This document shows, in pieces, positions 8,807 through 16,336 of a stretch of 64,000 bases of DNA (position 1 is the stretch's first letter; every line of letters begins with the position of its first letter). The notes below the pieces were generated by a model, which worked only from the letters and a program-made list of their open reading frames with translations, made no database searches and was not told where the DNA came from. The translations under genes were made by a program, and so were the position numbers. Origin of the DNA: Nostoc sp. UHCC 0870 (lineage in GTDB: Bacteria; Cyanobacteriota; Cyanobacteriia; Cyanobacteriales; Nostocaceae); contig NZ_CP091913.1 in the NCBI RefSeq assembly GCF_022063185.1, forward strand, positions 5,061,141-5,125,140, written 5' to 3'.

Positions 8807-9432
8807 TTTAAATTACCTTAGCTAAAATTTTAGGTCAACCGATGGTAGAAATTAATTTACAATTACTCAAGTGCAAAATATAACTCAGTGTAATTGTTTG
8901 ATAGATAACTGCAAGTTGTAGGGTTATGTAAATTTGCCGCAGGCCATGGCCATTTAGCAACATATGTTTGAGCAAGTAGTAATCCTAGAACACAAAAATA
9001 TTCTCAGATTGCTAGTATCAGGTAGTTCTCAAGGCGATGTTATCCCCTTGATGACTTCAATAGTATAAAAACATAAAAAAATTCAAATCGCCAAGCCAGA
9101 TTACTCATTACCTTTCATCTGCCAACAGCAAAAAATTTAAAATTAGCAAAAATTAGCAACTTTGAGTATCATAATTGTTGCCTAGTTATATTTTTGAGTA
9201 GTGCTGTTAGCAATGCAGGCGGCCTTTTTCCAAGATTACTCCTCAAGACGAAAACAGTGTGTAAGAAAGTACAGACTGTATAATAGTAGGTCACAATTGT
9301 TTAAAAAACCGCTCTAAAGCCCCTGCTTGTGTAACATAACTTAGTGTTCTTTTACAATTAAATGTATTATGAACGCTTAGGTAAAACTTAGCGTTATTGC
9401 TCATTTTATATAACCGCCTTAATAATGTCGTA
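8807..9432. other. Divergent intergenic region
   Basis: About 620 AT-rich bases between the divergent Hsp70-like and Crp/Fnr genes, so promoters for both are expected here. I see no supported gene, RNA or repeat element. Confidence 0.5.
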
Positions 9433-10107
9433 ATGGAAGACAATCCGTGGATAAACTCAGCTCCCTTTTTTCAAGGTTTACCAGAAACCTCAGTGGAGAT
9501 AGCCCTTAACCATCTTGTGACACGCACACACCCAGCCAATCAAGTGATTTTATTAGAAAATGACTGGGGTGGTTCTGTGTATTTTATAGTAGATGGCTGG
9601 GTCAAAATTCGTACTTACAATCTAGAAGGGAAAGAAGTAACACTAAATATTCTTGGTAAAGGGGAATTATTTGGGGAAATGGCGGCATTAGATGAAGTAC
9701 CCCGTTCTACAGATGTCATCACCCTAACCCCTACAATAATTGGCAGTATGCCATCTCAGGATTTTGTTAAGTTAATCTATGGAGAACCTTTAGCAGGAGT
9801 CCGCTTATCACAACTAATGGCTCGGCGTTTACGACAAGTAAATCGACGACTGCGGTTGCGAGAATCTGATAGTCTGTCACGGGTAGCAGACACATTATTA
9901 TTTTTGGCAGAAGGGCAAGGAAAACGAGGTGAAACAGGAACAGAAATTCCCAATTTACCACACAGAGAATTGAGTAGTTTGAGTGGGTTAGCGCGGGAGA
10001 CAGTCACCAGAGTATTGACAAGATTAGAAAAAAAAGGCTTGATTAAGCGAGATCAAGACAGCATTTGTATCCCAGATTTGTCAGCCTTAGAGAAAATGAT
10101 AGTTTAA
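9433..10107 (+). CDS. Crp/Fnr family transcriptional regulator
   Basis: A 224-aa regulator with an N-terminal cyclic-nucleotide-binding-type beta barrel (about residues 15-125, including GELFGEMAALDEVPRSTDV, which resembles the phosphate-binding cassette with its FGE and the R-S pair used by cAMP binders) and a C-terminal winged helix (LSSLSGLARETVTRVLTRLE, recognition helix RETVTRVL). It is not NtcA: sequence outside the fold is different. ATG at 9433 is chosen over an upstream TTG at 9397 because MEDNPWINSAPFF starts at the usual distance from the barrel. The DUF2232 gene follows after 13 bases, suggesting co-transcription. Effector not known; cAMP is plausible. Confidence 0.88.
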   Translation: MEDNPWINSAPFFQGLPETSVEIALNHLVTRTHPANQVILLENDWGGSVYFIVDGWVKIRTYNLEGKEVTLNILGKGELFGEMAALDEVPRSTDVITLTPTIIGSMPSQDFVKLIYGEPLAGVRLSQLMARRLRQVNRRLRLRESDSLSRVADTLLFLAEGQGKRGETGTEIPNLPHRELSSLSGLARETVTRVLTRLEKKGLIKRDQDSICIPDLSALEKMIV

Positions 10108-10120
10108 CAAATTTTTCCAG

Positions 10121-10852
10121 ATGAGTATTTTAGATTCTCTGCCAAATGACCCTGAAGAAAATCCATCCCCTGAGTCTCAATCTTCACCACATCAAAGGTC
10201 AGATCAGCCACTACAGTTAAAACAACCGCAATTAAAGGTTGATGCACCCTTAAGAATGGTAGAAACAGCATTTTTAGCCAGTGCTGCTAGCTTGATTTGG
10301 TTCATCAATTTTTACTTTCCCTTAGGGCCAGTGTTGCGGATATTCTTCCCTGTCCCGATCGCTTTAGTTTACCTGCGTTGGGGCAAACGAGCAGCATGGA
10401 TGGCGGCTGTCACCTCTGGTTTACTCCTATCAGTATTGATGGGGCCAGTCCGCAGTCTATTATTTGTTATGCCCTTTGCATTTATGGGTGTACTACTTGG
10501 GGCTACATGGCATCGTCGTGTACCTTGGCTAGTATCTATCACCTTGGGGACGCTATTAGGTACTTTAGGCGTATTTTTTCGCCTGTGGTTGCTATCTATA
10601 TTGTCGGGAGAAGACCTATGGATTTATATAATCAACCAAGTCACAGAACTGACAGAGTGGCTATTCCTAAAGTTGGGATTATTAGCTAGTCCCAATGTAT
10701 TTTTCATTCAGATAGGGGCAGTAGCCTTGATTGTTATTAATAACTTTATCTACCTATTTGTAGTACATTTGGCCGCATCGTTGTTATTAGATCGACTAGG
10801 CAATCCCATCCCCCGTCCACCACATTGGGTGCAAGTTTTGATGGATTATTGA
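10121..10852 (+). CDS. DUF2232 family multi-pass membrane protein
   Basis: A 243-aa protein with a polar, Pro/Gln/Ser-rich N-terminal 45 residues and then about six hydrophobic segments (starting VETAFLASAASLIWFINFYF). Segments such as FPVPIALVYLRWGKRAAW resemble the YybS/DUF2232 membrane family. Family function is unknown. It begins 13 bases after the Crp/Fnr gene and probably shares its transcript; the CobT-like gene lies 224 bases further on across repeat-filled DNA. Confidence 0.7.
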   Translation: MSILDSLPNDPEENPSPESQSSPHQRSDQPLQLKQPQLKVDAPLRMVETAFLASAASLIWFINFYFPLGPVLRIFFPVPIALVYLRWGKRAAWMAAVTSGLLLSVLMGPVRSLLFVMPFAFMGVLLGATWHRRVPWLVSITLGTLLGTLGVFFRLWLLSILSGEDLWIYIINQVTELTEWLFLKLGLLASPNVFFIQIGAVALIVINNFIYLFVVHLAASLLLDRLGNPIPRPPHWVQVLMDY

Positions 10853-10854
10853 AG

Positions 10855-11014
10855 GTGACAGGGGACAGGGGACAGGTGACAGGGTACAGGGGAAAAGAAA
10901 GCAGGGGGAGCAGGGGAAGCAGGGGGAGAAAAATACAATGCCCACTCACAACTCAGCACTTACTACTCAGCACTCACCACTCACCACTCACCACTCACCA
11001 CTCAACACTCAGCA
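10855..11014. repeat. Short tandem repeats (ACAGGGG / CACTCACCA)
   Basis: Successive runs of GGGGACAGG, GCAGGGGGA and CACTCACCA units fill the spacer. They are degenerate short tandem repeats with no spacers, typical of Nostoc-type intergenic DNA. Confidence 0.8.
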
Positions 11015-11041
11015 CCGGCTAAACGCCGCGCTACCGCTAAC
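11015..11041. repeat. GC-rich GGCTAAACGCCGCGCT repeat, copy c
   Basis: Variant of the CTAACG-type repeat (CCGGCTAAACGCCGCGCTAC then CGCTAAC), with CACTCACCACTC runs on both sides. Confidence 0.75.
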
Positions 11042-11076
11042 ACCACTCACCACTCACAACTCAGCACTCAAATTGT

Positions 11077-12285
11077 ATGATTCGCATCTATACCGAAAAA
11101 GAACAGGGTGAAGCATGGCTGAGGCAATATCGCGGTCATATTCCTCTGTTTGCTTGTGTTTTAGGTTTTACGGAAACTGGGTTGATTCCAGGAATTTCGG
11201 CAGCTGGTTGCACTCCAGAGGATCGGAAATATACTGCCTGTGCTGATGCTGAGTTTTTATATTACGGCGCAAAACACAAACCCCAATATGCTTTACCTCC
11301 ACTGACGGCGGGAGCATCGCCTGTGCTGATTTCTCGCGCTGTGGTGGAGTCACTGAATATACCCGTTTATTTATTTAATGCTGGATTACCTCAAATCCCA
11401 TCTATGCCAGTCATTGATTTGGGTGGTTGTCCAGCTAGATGTTTAAGTACAGGTACAGCAATAGAGTTAACAACTGTACATAACTTATTTAAGCAAGGAA
11501 TGCTTTGGGGCGATCGCCTGGCGGATAAGACTCAAAAGGGATATCAGGGATATCTAATTTTAAGTGAATGTGTTGTTGGTGGGACTACAACAGCTTTAGC
11601 GATTTTAACGGGCTTGGGTATAAACGCAGTAGGCAAAGTTAATAGTAGTCACCCTATTTGTAACCACGAACAAAAGTGGCAAGTGGTGCAACAAGGGTTG
11701 GAGAGGATGAAAAGCAGAGGCGAATCTCAATCTCTACCTTATCTTGTACCGATTGATCCTCTAGAACTAGTTGCGGCGGTTGGTGATCCGATGCAGGTAG
11801 TAGTGGCTGGGATGGCGATCGCCGCTAGTCGTCGTTGTGGTGTAATGTTGGCTGGTGGGACGCAAATGCTAGCGGTTTATGCTCTCATTAGTGCGATCGC
11901 TCAGGCTTATAATTTATCTTGGCAACCAGCCGCAGTAGTTGTAGGTACAACCCGATGGGTAGCGGAAGATCCTACGGGTGATACAGTTAACCTCGCTCTG
12001 AGTTTAGGCAAAAATAGCAAATATCCTGATAGCCAATCTCCTCCCTTACTAGCTACCAGTTTGAGTTTTGCTAATTCTTCTTACCCCCAACTCCAAGCCT
12101 ATGAACGGGGATTTGTTAAGGAAGGTGTAGGTGCTGGCGCAGCTTGTATAGCCGCCAATCTCACTCAAAATTGGCAGCAAGATCAACTTTTAGCTGCGAT
12201 AGAAACCCAAATTGAACAAATAAATTCCTTTAGTGCATCCAGGTATAAACCCATACCGAATGCTGAGTCAACCCCCAACTCATAA
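11077..12285 (+). CDS. CobT-like nicotinate mononucleotide phosphoribosyltransferase (TIGR00303/UPF0284)
   Basis: A 402-aa member of the cyanobacterial/archaeal family related to CobT, which activates the lower-ligand base of cobamides by transfer of ribose phosphate. The N-terminal FACVLGFTETGLIPGISAAG and Gly-rich SECVVGGTTTALAILTGLG segments, together with MLAGGTQMLAVYALI, correspond to conserved parts of the family. Cyanobacteria make pseudocobalamin, so an adenine-activating role is a reasonable inference. The start ATG at 11077 follows directly on tandem repeats with no clear ribosome binding site. No other cobalamin genes are nearby. Confidence 0.82.
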   Translation: MIRIYTEKEQGEAWLRQYRGHIPLFACVLGFTETGLIPGISAAGCTPEDRKYTACADAEFLYYGAKHKPQYALPPLTAGASPVLISRAVVESLNIPVYLFNAGLPQIPSMPVIDLGGCPARCLSTGTAIELTTVHNLFKQGMLWGDRLADKTQKGYQGYLILSECVVGGTTTALAILTGLGINAVGKVNSSHPICNHEQKWQVVQQGLERMKSRGESQSLPYLVPIDPLELVAAVGDPMQVVVAGMAIAASRRCGVMLAGGTQMLAVYALISAIAQAYNLSWQPAAVVVGTTRWVAEDPTGDTVNLALSLGKNSKYPDSQSPPLLATSLSFANSSYPQLQAYERGFVKEGVGAGAACIAANLTQNWQQDQLLAAIETQIEQINSFSASRYKPIPNAESTPNS

Positions 12286-12340
12286 CCTGACTTTTCACGG
12301 GATGCTGGAAAACCCCTCTCTAAAATTATCCCCTACAACC

Positions 12341-12368
12341 GTAGAGACGTTTTATGCAACGTCTCTAC
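12341..12368. repeat. GTAGAGACG inverted repeat, copy 1
   Basis: Arms GTAGAGACGT(T) and (A)ACGTCTCTAC around a short centre give a near-perfect 28-base palindrome. A perfect copy with a different centre is at 42570-42597. It lies just behind the CobT-like gene and could form a hairpin in RNA. Confidence 0.8.
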
Positions 12369-12470
12369 ATATTCCCCCTTCCTTACTAGGAAAGGTGGTT
12401 AGGGGGTTAGGTTTCGCGTTAGCTTTTCCACATAACGTGAAAAGTCAGACTCATAACTCATCACTCATAA

Positions 12471-12497
12471 CCGGCTAAACGCCGCGCTACCGCTAAC
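12471..12497. repeat. GC-rich GGCTAAACGCCGCGCT repeat, copy d
   Basis: Same 27-base sequence as copy c at 11015-11041 (CCGGCTAAACGCCGCGCTAC then CGCTAAC), again beside CACTCA runs. It sits between convergent genes. Confidence 0.75.
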
Positions 12498-12511
12498 AGC
12501 ACTCAGCACTA

Positions 12512-12886
12512 TTAATGAATTCTCTCTCTAAGTAATTGTTCTTCCAAAGCTGCAATACGATTGTATGCGGCGGTTAATTGTGCGGTTAGTCTCTGTATTT
12601 GAATTTCTGGTGATAAATTTCTTTCTCCACTTTGGCGATTCATTTCTAAATAAACGCCGTCTATTAATACATCCTTGTGTTCTAGTTCCGAATTCAATCG
12701 GATCTGTCCTTTGAACTGGGAGTAAGTAGGATCGCTACTTTCCTGGACATTCTCCTTTGCTTCTGTTCTTGCTAAAGAGCATTCTGAAACAGCTTGAGCA
12801 ACTTTTAAGTCGAGCTGCTCAATAAACTGGTAGAGGGCATCCAGTTTATTGCTTACAGTCAGAATTTGTTCTTGTAATAGCTCCAT
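12512..12886 (-). CDS. Small coiled-coil protein of unknown function
   Basis: A 124-aa protein not recognised. The N-terminal MELLQEQILTVSNKLDAL and the C-terminal LTAQLTAAYNRIAALEEQLL have heptad hydrophobic spacing, suggesting coiled coils at both ends of a polar middle. No signal peptide or membrane segment. ATG start is at 12886, with a clean upstream spacer. It is convergent with the CobT-like gene. Confidence 0.65.
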   Translation of the reverse strand: MELLQEQILTVSNKLDALYQFIEQLDLKVAQAVSECSLARTEAKENVQESSDPTYSQFKGQIRLNSELEHKDVLIDGVYLEMNRQSGERNLSPEIQIQRLTAQLTAAYNRIAALEEQLLRERIH

Positions 12887-13377
12887 TTAATACCCTCGTC
12901 TGCACATTTTCTATATGTTATTCAATTTACTGGCAATGTTAAAAATACTTATGAATTATTTAATTATTCAAATCTTTCTGAGAAATATGACACATAGTTA
13001 ATTATGTTTATACATGATTCAACATTTTCTATGGCTATCGCTCATTAGATATTGAGATTAATTAACCTTTAGCAATTATTTTTGGCAAATTTCTCAAGTT
13101 ACTGGCTTTTTGACTTGCTTCAAAATTGACAAAAATATAGCCTAAAGGCATAAATTATTGCTCATTGACCTTTATGATTGATTTGTAGGTTTCTTAACAT
13201 GAAGTTGTAGAAATCAACACTCTAATCATAAGGAAACGTTGACAATGTTAAGCTATTAGCTTGGAAAAAGAGTGGGCATTGGAGATTAGTCACTGTCATC
13301 TTTTACTCACACCCATGTTGAAAAACGAGGATGTTTGTGTTAGTTAATCAATAATATATTCTTATATATTTCTATAT
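12887..13377. other. Divergent intergenic region
   Basis: AT-rich spacer of about 490 bases between divergent genes. It contains no ORF I would support and no clear repeat; promoters of both neighbours should lie here. Confidence 0.5.
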
Positions 13378-14544
13378 ATGTATCATCTTAAATCTATTAA
13401 TCGCCGGTCTTTTCTCGCCAGCATGGGTGGGCTAGCAGTTTCACAACTGTTAATTGGGTGTGCTAACAACAAGCAAATAAAACTCAACGTCCAATTATTA
13501 AAAGGTTCTATTCCTCCTCAATTAGTTGATAAATTTCGCAAGAATTTGCAACAAAAGGTACAACTTAAGTTTGCGCCAATTTCAAATATCCAAGATGCTT
13601 TTAAGCAATTGCAAACTTGGCAGCAGAAACCAAAAAGCAATGAAGATGCAGGATGGAGTCGCTTCATCCCATTTAGACAATCCCCAACGCCTACGTTAGC
13701 TAACTTGGTGACATTGGGAGATTATTGGCTGCAAACAGCAATTGAACAGCAATTAATTCAACCAATAGAACCAACACAGTTAAAGAATTGGCCTGGTTTA
13801 GATTCTAGATGGCAACAATTAGTGACACGCAACGACAAAGGTTTTCCAGATCCTCAAGGAAAAGTTTGGGCTGCGCCTTACCGTTGGGGTAGTACAGTCA
13901 TTGTGTATAACCGAGAGAAGTTTAAAGCATTGGGATGGACACCACAGGATTGGAGTGATTTGTGGCGGGAAGAATTGCGATCGCATTTTTCTTTACTCAA
14001 CGAACCTAGAGAAGTAATTGGGTTAGTCCTCAAGAAGCTAGGAAAATCATACAACACCGAAAATCTAGACGCAATTCCACAATTAGAAGCAGAACTCAAA
14101 ACCTTAAACCAACAGGTAAAATTCTACAGTTCTAATACCTACCTAGAACCTTTAATTATGGGCGATACTTGGTTGGCTGTTGGTTGGTCAAGTGATGTAG
14201 TACCAATTTTAAGTCGTTATCCAAAACTGAGCATGGTTATTCCCCTTTCTGGGACAGCTATGTGGTCAGATTTATGGGTAAGTCCCAAGGGTGCAGCTAA
14301 GGACGATTTATCATCACAATGGATTGATTTTTGTTGGCAGCCAAAGAGTGCCAAGCAAATTTCTTTACAAACTAAAAGTAATTCTCCAATTGCTACAGAT
14401 ATTAACACTGCTGATATTCAGCCATCATTTACGAGTTTGTTACTAAATAGTCGTGAAGTTTTCGACAAAAGCGAATTTCTACTTCCTTTTTCACCAGAAA
14501 CTAACAAACAATACGAAACTTTATTTACCAAAATCAAAGCATAA
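13378..14544 (+). CDS. Extracellular solute-binding protein, Tat-type lipoprotein
   Basis: A 388-aa periplasmic binding protein of an ABC importer. The N-terminus has a twin-arginine sequence (NRRSFLASMGGLAVSQLL) followed by a lipobox LLIGC with Cys at about residue 28, so it is probably exported folded and lipid-anchored. The rest looks like family 1 / PotD-like binding proteins, for example VWAAPYRWGSTVIVYNREKF and the WLAVGWSSDVVPIL segment. Ligand not predictable; sugars, iron or polyamines are all possible. No permease or ATPase gene is next to it. Whether it partners the lone permease at 3755-4597 is untested. Confidence 0.8.
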   Translation: MYHLKSINRRSFLASMGGLAVSQLLIGCANNKQIKLNVQLLKGSIPPQLVDKFRKNLQQKVQLKFAPISNIQDAFKQLQTWQQKPKSNEDAGWSRFIPFRQSPTPTLANLVTLGDYWLQTAIEQQLIQPIEPTQLKNWPGLDSRWQQLVTRNDKGFPDPQGKVWAAPYRWGSTVIVYNREKFKALGWTPQDWSDLWREELRSHFSLLNEPREVIGLVLKKLGKSYNTENLDAIPQLEAELKTLNQQVKFYSSNTYLEPLIMGDTWLAVGWSSDVVPILSRYPKLSMVIPLSGTAMWSDLWVSPKGAAKDDLSSQWIDFCWQPKSAKQISLQTKSNSPIATDINTADIQPSFTSLLLNSREVFDKSEFLLPFSPETNKQYETLFTKIKA

Positions 14545-14629
14545 CCATTTTGTGATTAAACTAGGTGAGTTTTTTTAAACCTCTATATCCCTCTGCGTAA
14601 ACCTCTGCGCGCCTCTGCGTTTCAAAGGT

Positions 14630-15139
14630 CTAGCGGTTTGAACCTAACTTATACTGAACATTCATCTGGATATTACAAGGAGTAGGATTAGTCTGGAAAT
14701 TGCAGGTATAGGTTGCTAATAGATCCCCTTGATAATTAAAAACCCGCAAATTATATTTGTCTTTTCTAGCTGTGCTACCCAAGCGATTAACAAACTCATA
14801 ACGTTCTAGATAATCTAACAAACTCCAAATTTGTTGATTAACTACTAGGTCTACTCGACTAGATTCGGCTTGAGTAGTTGGATATGCTATCCAGTTATCT
14901 AACAACTTGTTCTCAGAGATTTCTTTTGCTAACCATAAACTAGGAGTAGTTAATCCTGTTAATTTAATGGTGTTGGCTGTAACTACACCACCTTTGGGAT
15001 TATTCAGTAACTCTAGATTTAGAGGTGCATCTGAATATTTGGGGATTGATGAAGTTTCAGCTATTGAGGGTGTAGTTAATAACAGAAAAATAGGGCTGAA
15101 AGTTATAGCTATTAATGATAGTAGTTTGTGTCTAAGCAT
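14630..15139 (-). CDS. Secreted protein of unknown function
   Basis: Starting at the ATG at 15139 gives a 169-aa protein with a classical signal peptide: MLRHKLL, a hydrophobic core up to about residue 25, and a likely cleavage after SIAE. An upstream start at 15178 would place extra residues before the signal peptide. The mature part has no family I recognise; two Cys near the end (YTCNFQTNPTPCN) could form a disulfide in the periplasm. It is convergent with the solute-binding protein gene, so the two are not co-transcribed. Confidence 0.65.
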   Translation of the reverse strand: MLRHKLLSLIAITFSPIFLLLTTPSIAETSSIPKYSDAPLNLELLNNPKGGVVTANTIKLTGLTTPSLWLAKEISENKLLDNWIAYPTTQAESSRVDLVVNQQIWSLLDYLERYEFVNRLGSTARKDKYNLRVFNYQGDLLATYTCNFQTNPTPCNIQMNVQYKLGSNR

Positions 15140-15203
15140 AACTAAATTCACTGCTAGGCGAGTAAAACAGTTAAACAAGATCCCTGTGCTTATAATATAT
15201 TAA

Positions 15204-15506
15204 CGTATTCACCTATACAATAAAACTACCAAAGGTTCAGTATTTGTGGGTGAGAAACGCTTGTAGCAGTTTTTGAGGGTGTAATCCAATGAAGTGCTGA
15301 GTTGGACTACACGACCAGTTGCGATGATCTGCGACTACTGTAGGCGTTGGCGTTCCGTCCACCGTACTAGGTCAGGGAACACCAAGAAATAAATTATCCG
15401 CAATTGATGGTTGGGTAGGGTGCGTCAGTATGAATAATTTCTGAGTATAGTTAGGTTCTATAGCACTGACGCACCCTACAGTTGGATATTTTGTCAAAGC
15501 ACATTA
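15204..15506. other. Intergenic region with hairpin repeat
   Basis: About 300 bases with no supportable gene. The end near the small NGN-like gene carries the GTAGGGTGCGTCAGT inverted repeat at 15415-15479; the rest is fragmentary repeat-like DNA. Confidence 0.5.
15415..15479. repeat. GTAGGGTGCGTCAGT inverted repeat
   Basis: Perfect 15-base arms at 15415-15429 and 15465-15479 enclose 35 AT-rich bases. The GGGTGCGTCAG end sequence is a commonly dispersed form in cyanobacteria, so this is probably a small MITE or its remnant. It lies 28 bases beyond the stop of the gene ending at 15507 and could serve as its terminator. Confidence 0.75.
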
Positions 15507-15854
15507 TTAGTTTCCTATCATTCGGCTAACTTGTGCCAAGGGTAATGGTTTGCGTTGAAGACTTTGAAAATGATCAATTTTTTGCAGTTGAGAATTTGCA
15601 GTATTAAAGTTGCTTAAATTCAGCAAAACAATATCTTCATAAACTTTATCTTGCGGAATTTTTATCTCTAAAATTAATTCTTGTAAATTATTTTGAGTAA
15701 TGGCAAGATTTAGATATTTCAAAAACGATTCTCTTTTTTTAGAACGGACGCTGAGTAAATACCAATTACCATTAATAGGTGCTGGTAATGATGGTTCTAT
15801 AGGTTGTACTGGGGGCATATTTTGCGGCGGTGCTGGAGGTGATGTATCTGGCAA
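15507..15854 (-). CDS. Small Pro-rich protein with NusG N-terminal-like segment
   Basis: Up to 115 aa. After a Pro-rich leader (PPAPPQNMPPVQPIEPSLP) comes NWYLLSVRSKKRESFLKYL, which resembles the start of the NGN domain of NusG/Spt5 transcription factors; no KOW domain follows. The open frame begins with TTG at 15854, preceded by an in-frame TGA only four codons upstream, and has no good ribosome binding site. The only ATG is at codon 13. It may therefore start at a weak codon or be a 5'-damaged gene. Function unknown; a link to transcription is only suggested by the fold resemblance. Confidence 0.5.
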   Translation of the reverse strand: MPDTSPPAPPQNMPPVQPIEPSLPAPINGNWYLLSVRSKKRESFLKYLNLAITQNNLQELILEIKIPQDKVYEDIVLLNLSNFNTANSQLQKIDHFQSLQRKPLPLAQVSRMIGN

Positions 15855-15967
15855 TCTTAAAATTTCTCAGAGAGTTTTAGTTTAGCAAATAAAGAATAGG
15901 AACTATATATTGACAAAATTGCCTAAATATGTTAAATTTCATCGAAAAATTTAGAGAGTAAGAAGGA

Positions 15968-16127
15968 GAGCAGGGTGGTTTCATACAACCAGAGAAAAAA
16001 ATAAACCTAGCTTTCAAAGCCTCTCCCCCCGTGGGGGAGAGGTTTGGAGAGGGGTAAAAATCTCGGCTACAAAACGAAAAATCAAAACTTATAGATTTTT
16101 CTTTTTTCGTATGAAACCACCCTGCTC
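15968..16127. repeat. MITE-like element with 19-bp terminal inverted repeats
   Basis: Ends 15968-15986 (GAGCAGGGTGGTTTCATAC) and 16109-16127 are perfect reverse complements. The 160-bp body has poly-A/poly-T flanks inside the ends and a central hairpin CTCTCCCCC..GGGGGAGAGG around 16022-16043. No transposase is encoded. Confidence 0.75.
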
Positions 16128-16154
16128 CCCGCACGCAAGGAGAGGGGGCTATGA
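16125..16154. repeat. CTCCCCGCA.GCAAGGAG repeat, copy 1
   Basis: The segment CTCCCCGCACGCAAGGAG continuing into GGGGGCTATGAT reappears in opposite orientation at 57782-57810 with one substitution and a two-base length difference. In both, GTACCTCA and CGCTATA lie on one side or nearby, so a longer degenerate element is likely. Confidence 0.6.
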
Positions 16155-16336
16155 TGTACCTCATGTGATTAGGAAACGCTATACCACCCATTGCAGAACA
16201 AAAACGGATTGTAGAGAAGTGCGTAGGCGTAGCCAGGCGTAGCCAGTCGCAGACATCGCCTGATGTCCCTCTGCAATACCCTAGAAGCCGAACTAAAACA
16301 AGGGCAAGACAGCAGCGAGAAACGTTGCGAATTGGT

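Larger units (their letters stand above)
15855..16336. other. Intergenic region filled by repeats
   Basis: No supported gene. It contains a MITE-like element (15968-16127), an overlapping segment shared with 57782-57810, and GTAGGCGTAGCCAGGCGTAGCC repeats near 16220. A reverse-strand frame of 167 codons here runs through the inverted repeats and into the WD40 gene and is not considered real. Confidence 0.6.

Noticed and set aside
10825..11022. Forward 65-codon frame
   Set aside because: A translation of ACAGGGG and CACTCACC tandem repeats behind the DUF2232 gene.
12233..12478. Forward 81-codon frame
   Set aside because: Overlaps the end of the CobT-like gene and a dispersed hairpin repeat; no family features.
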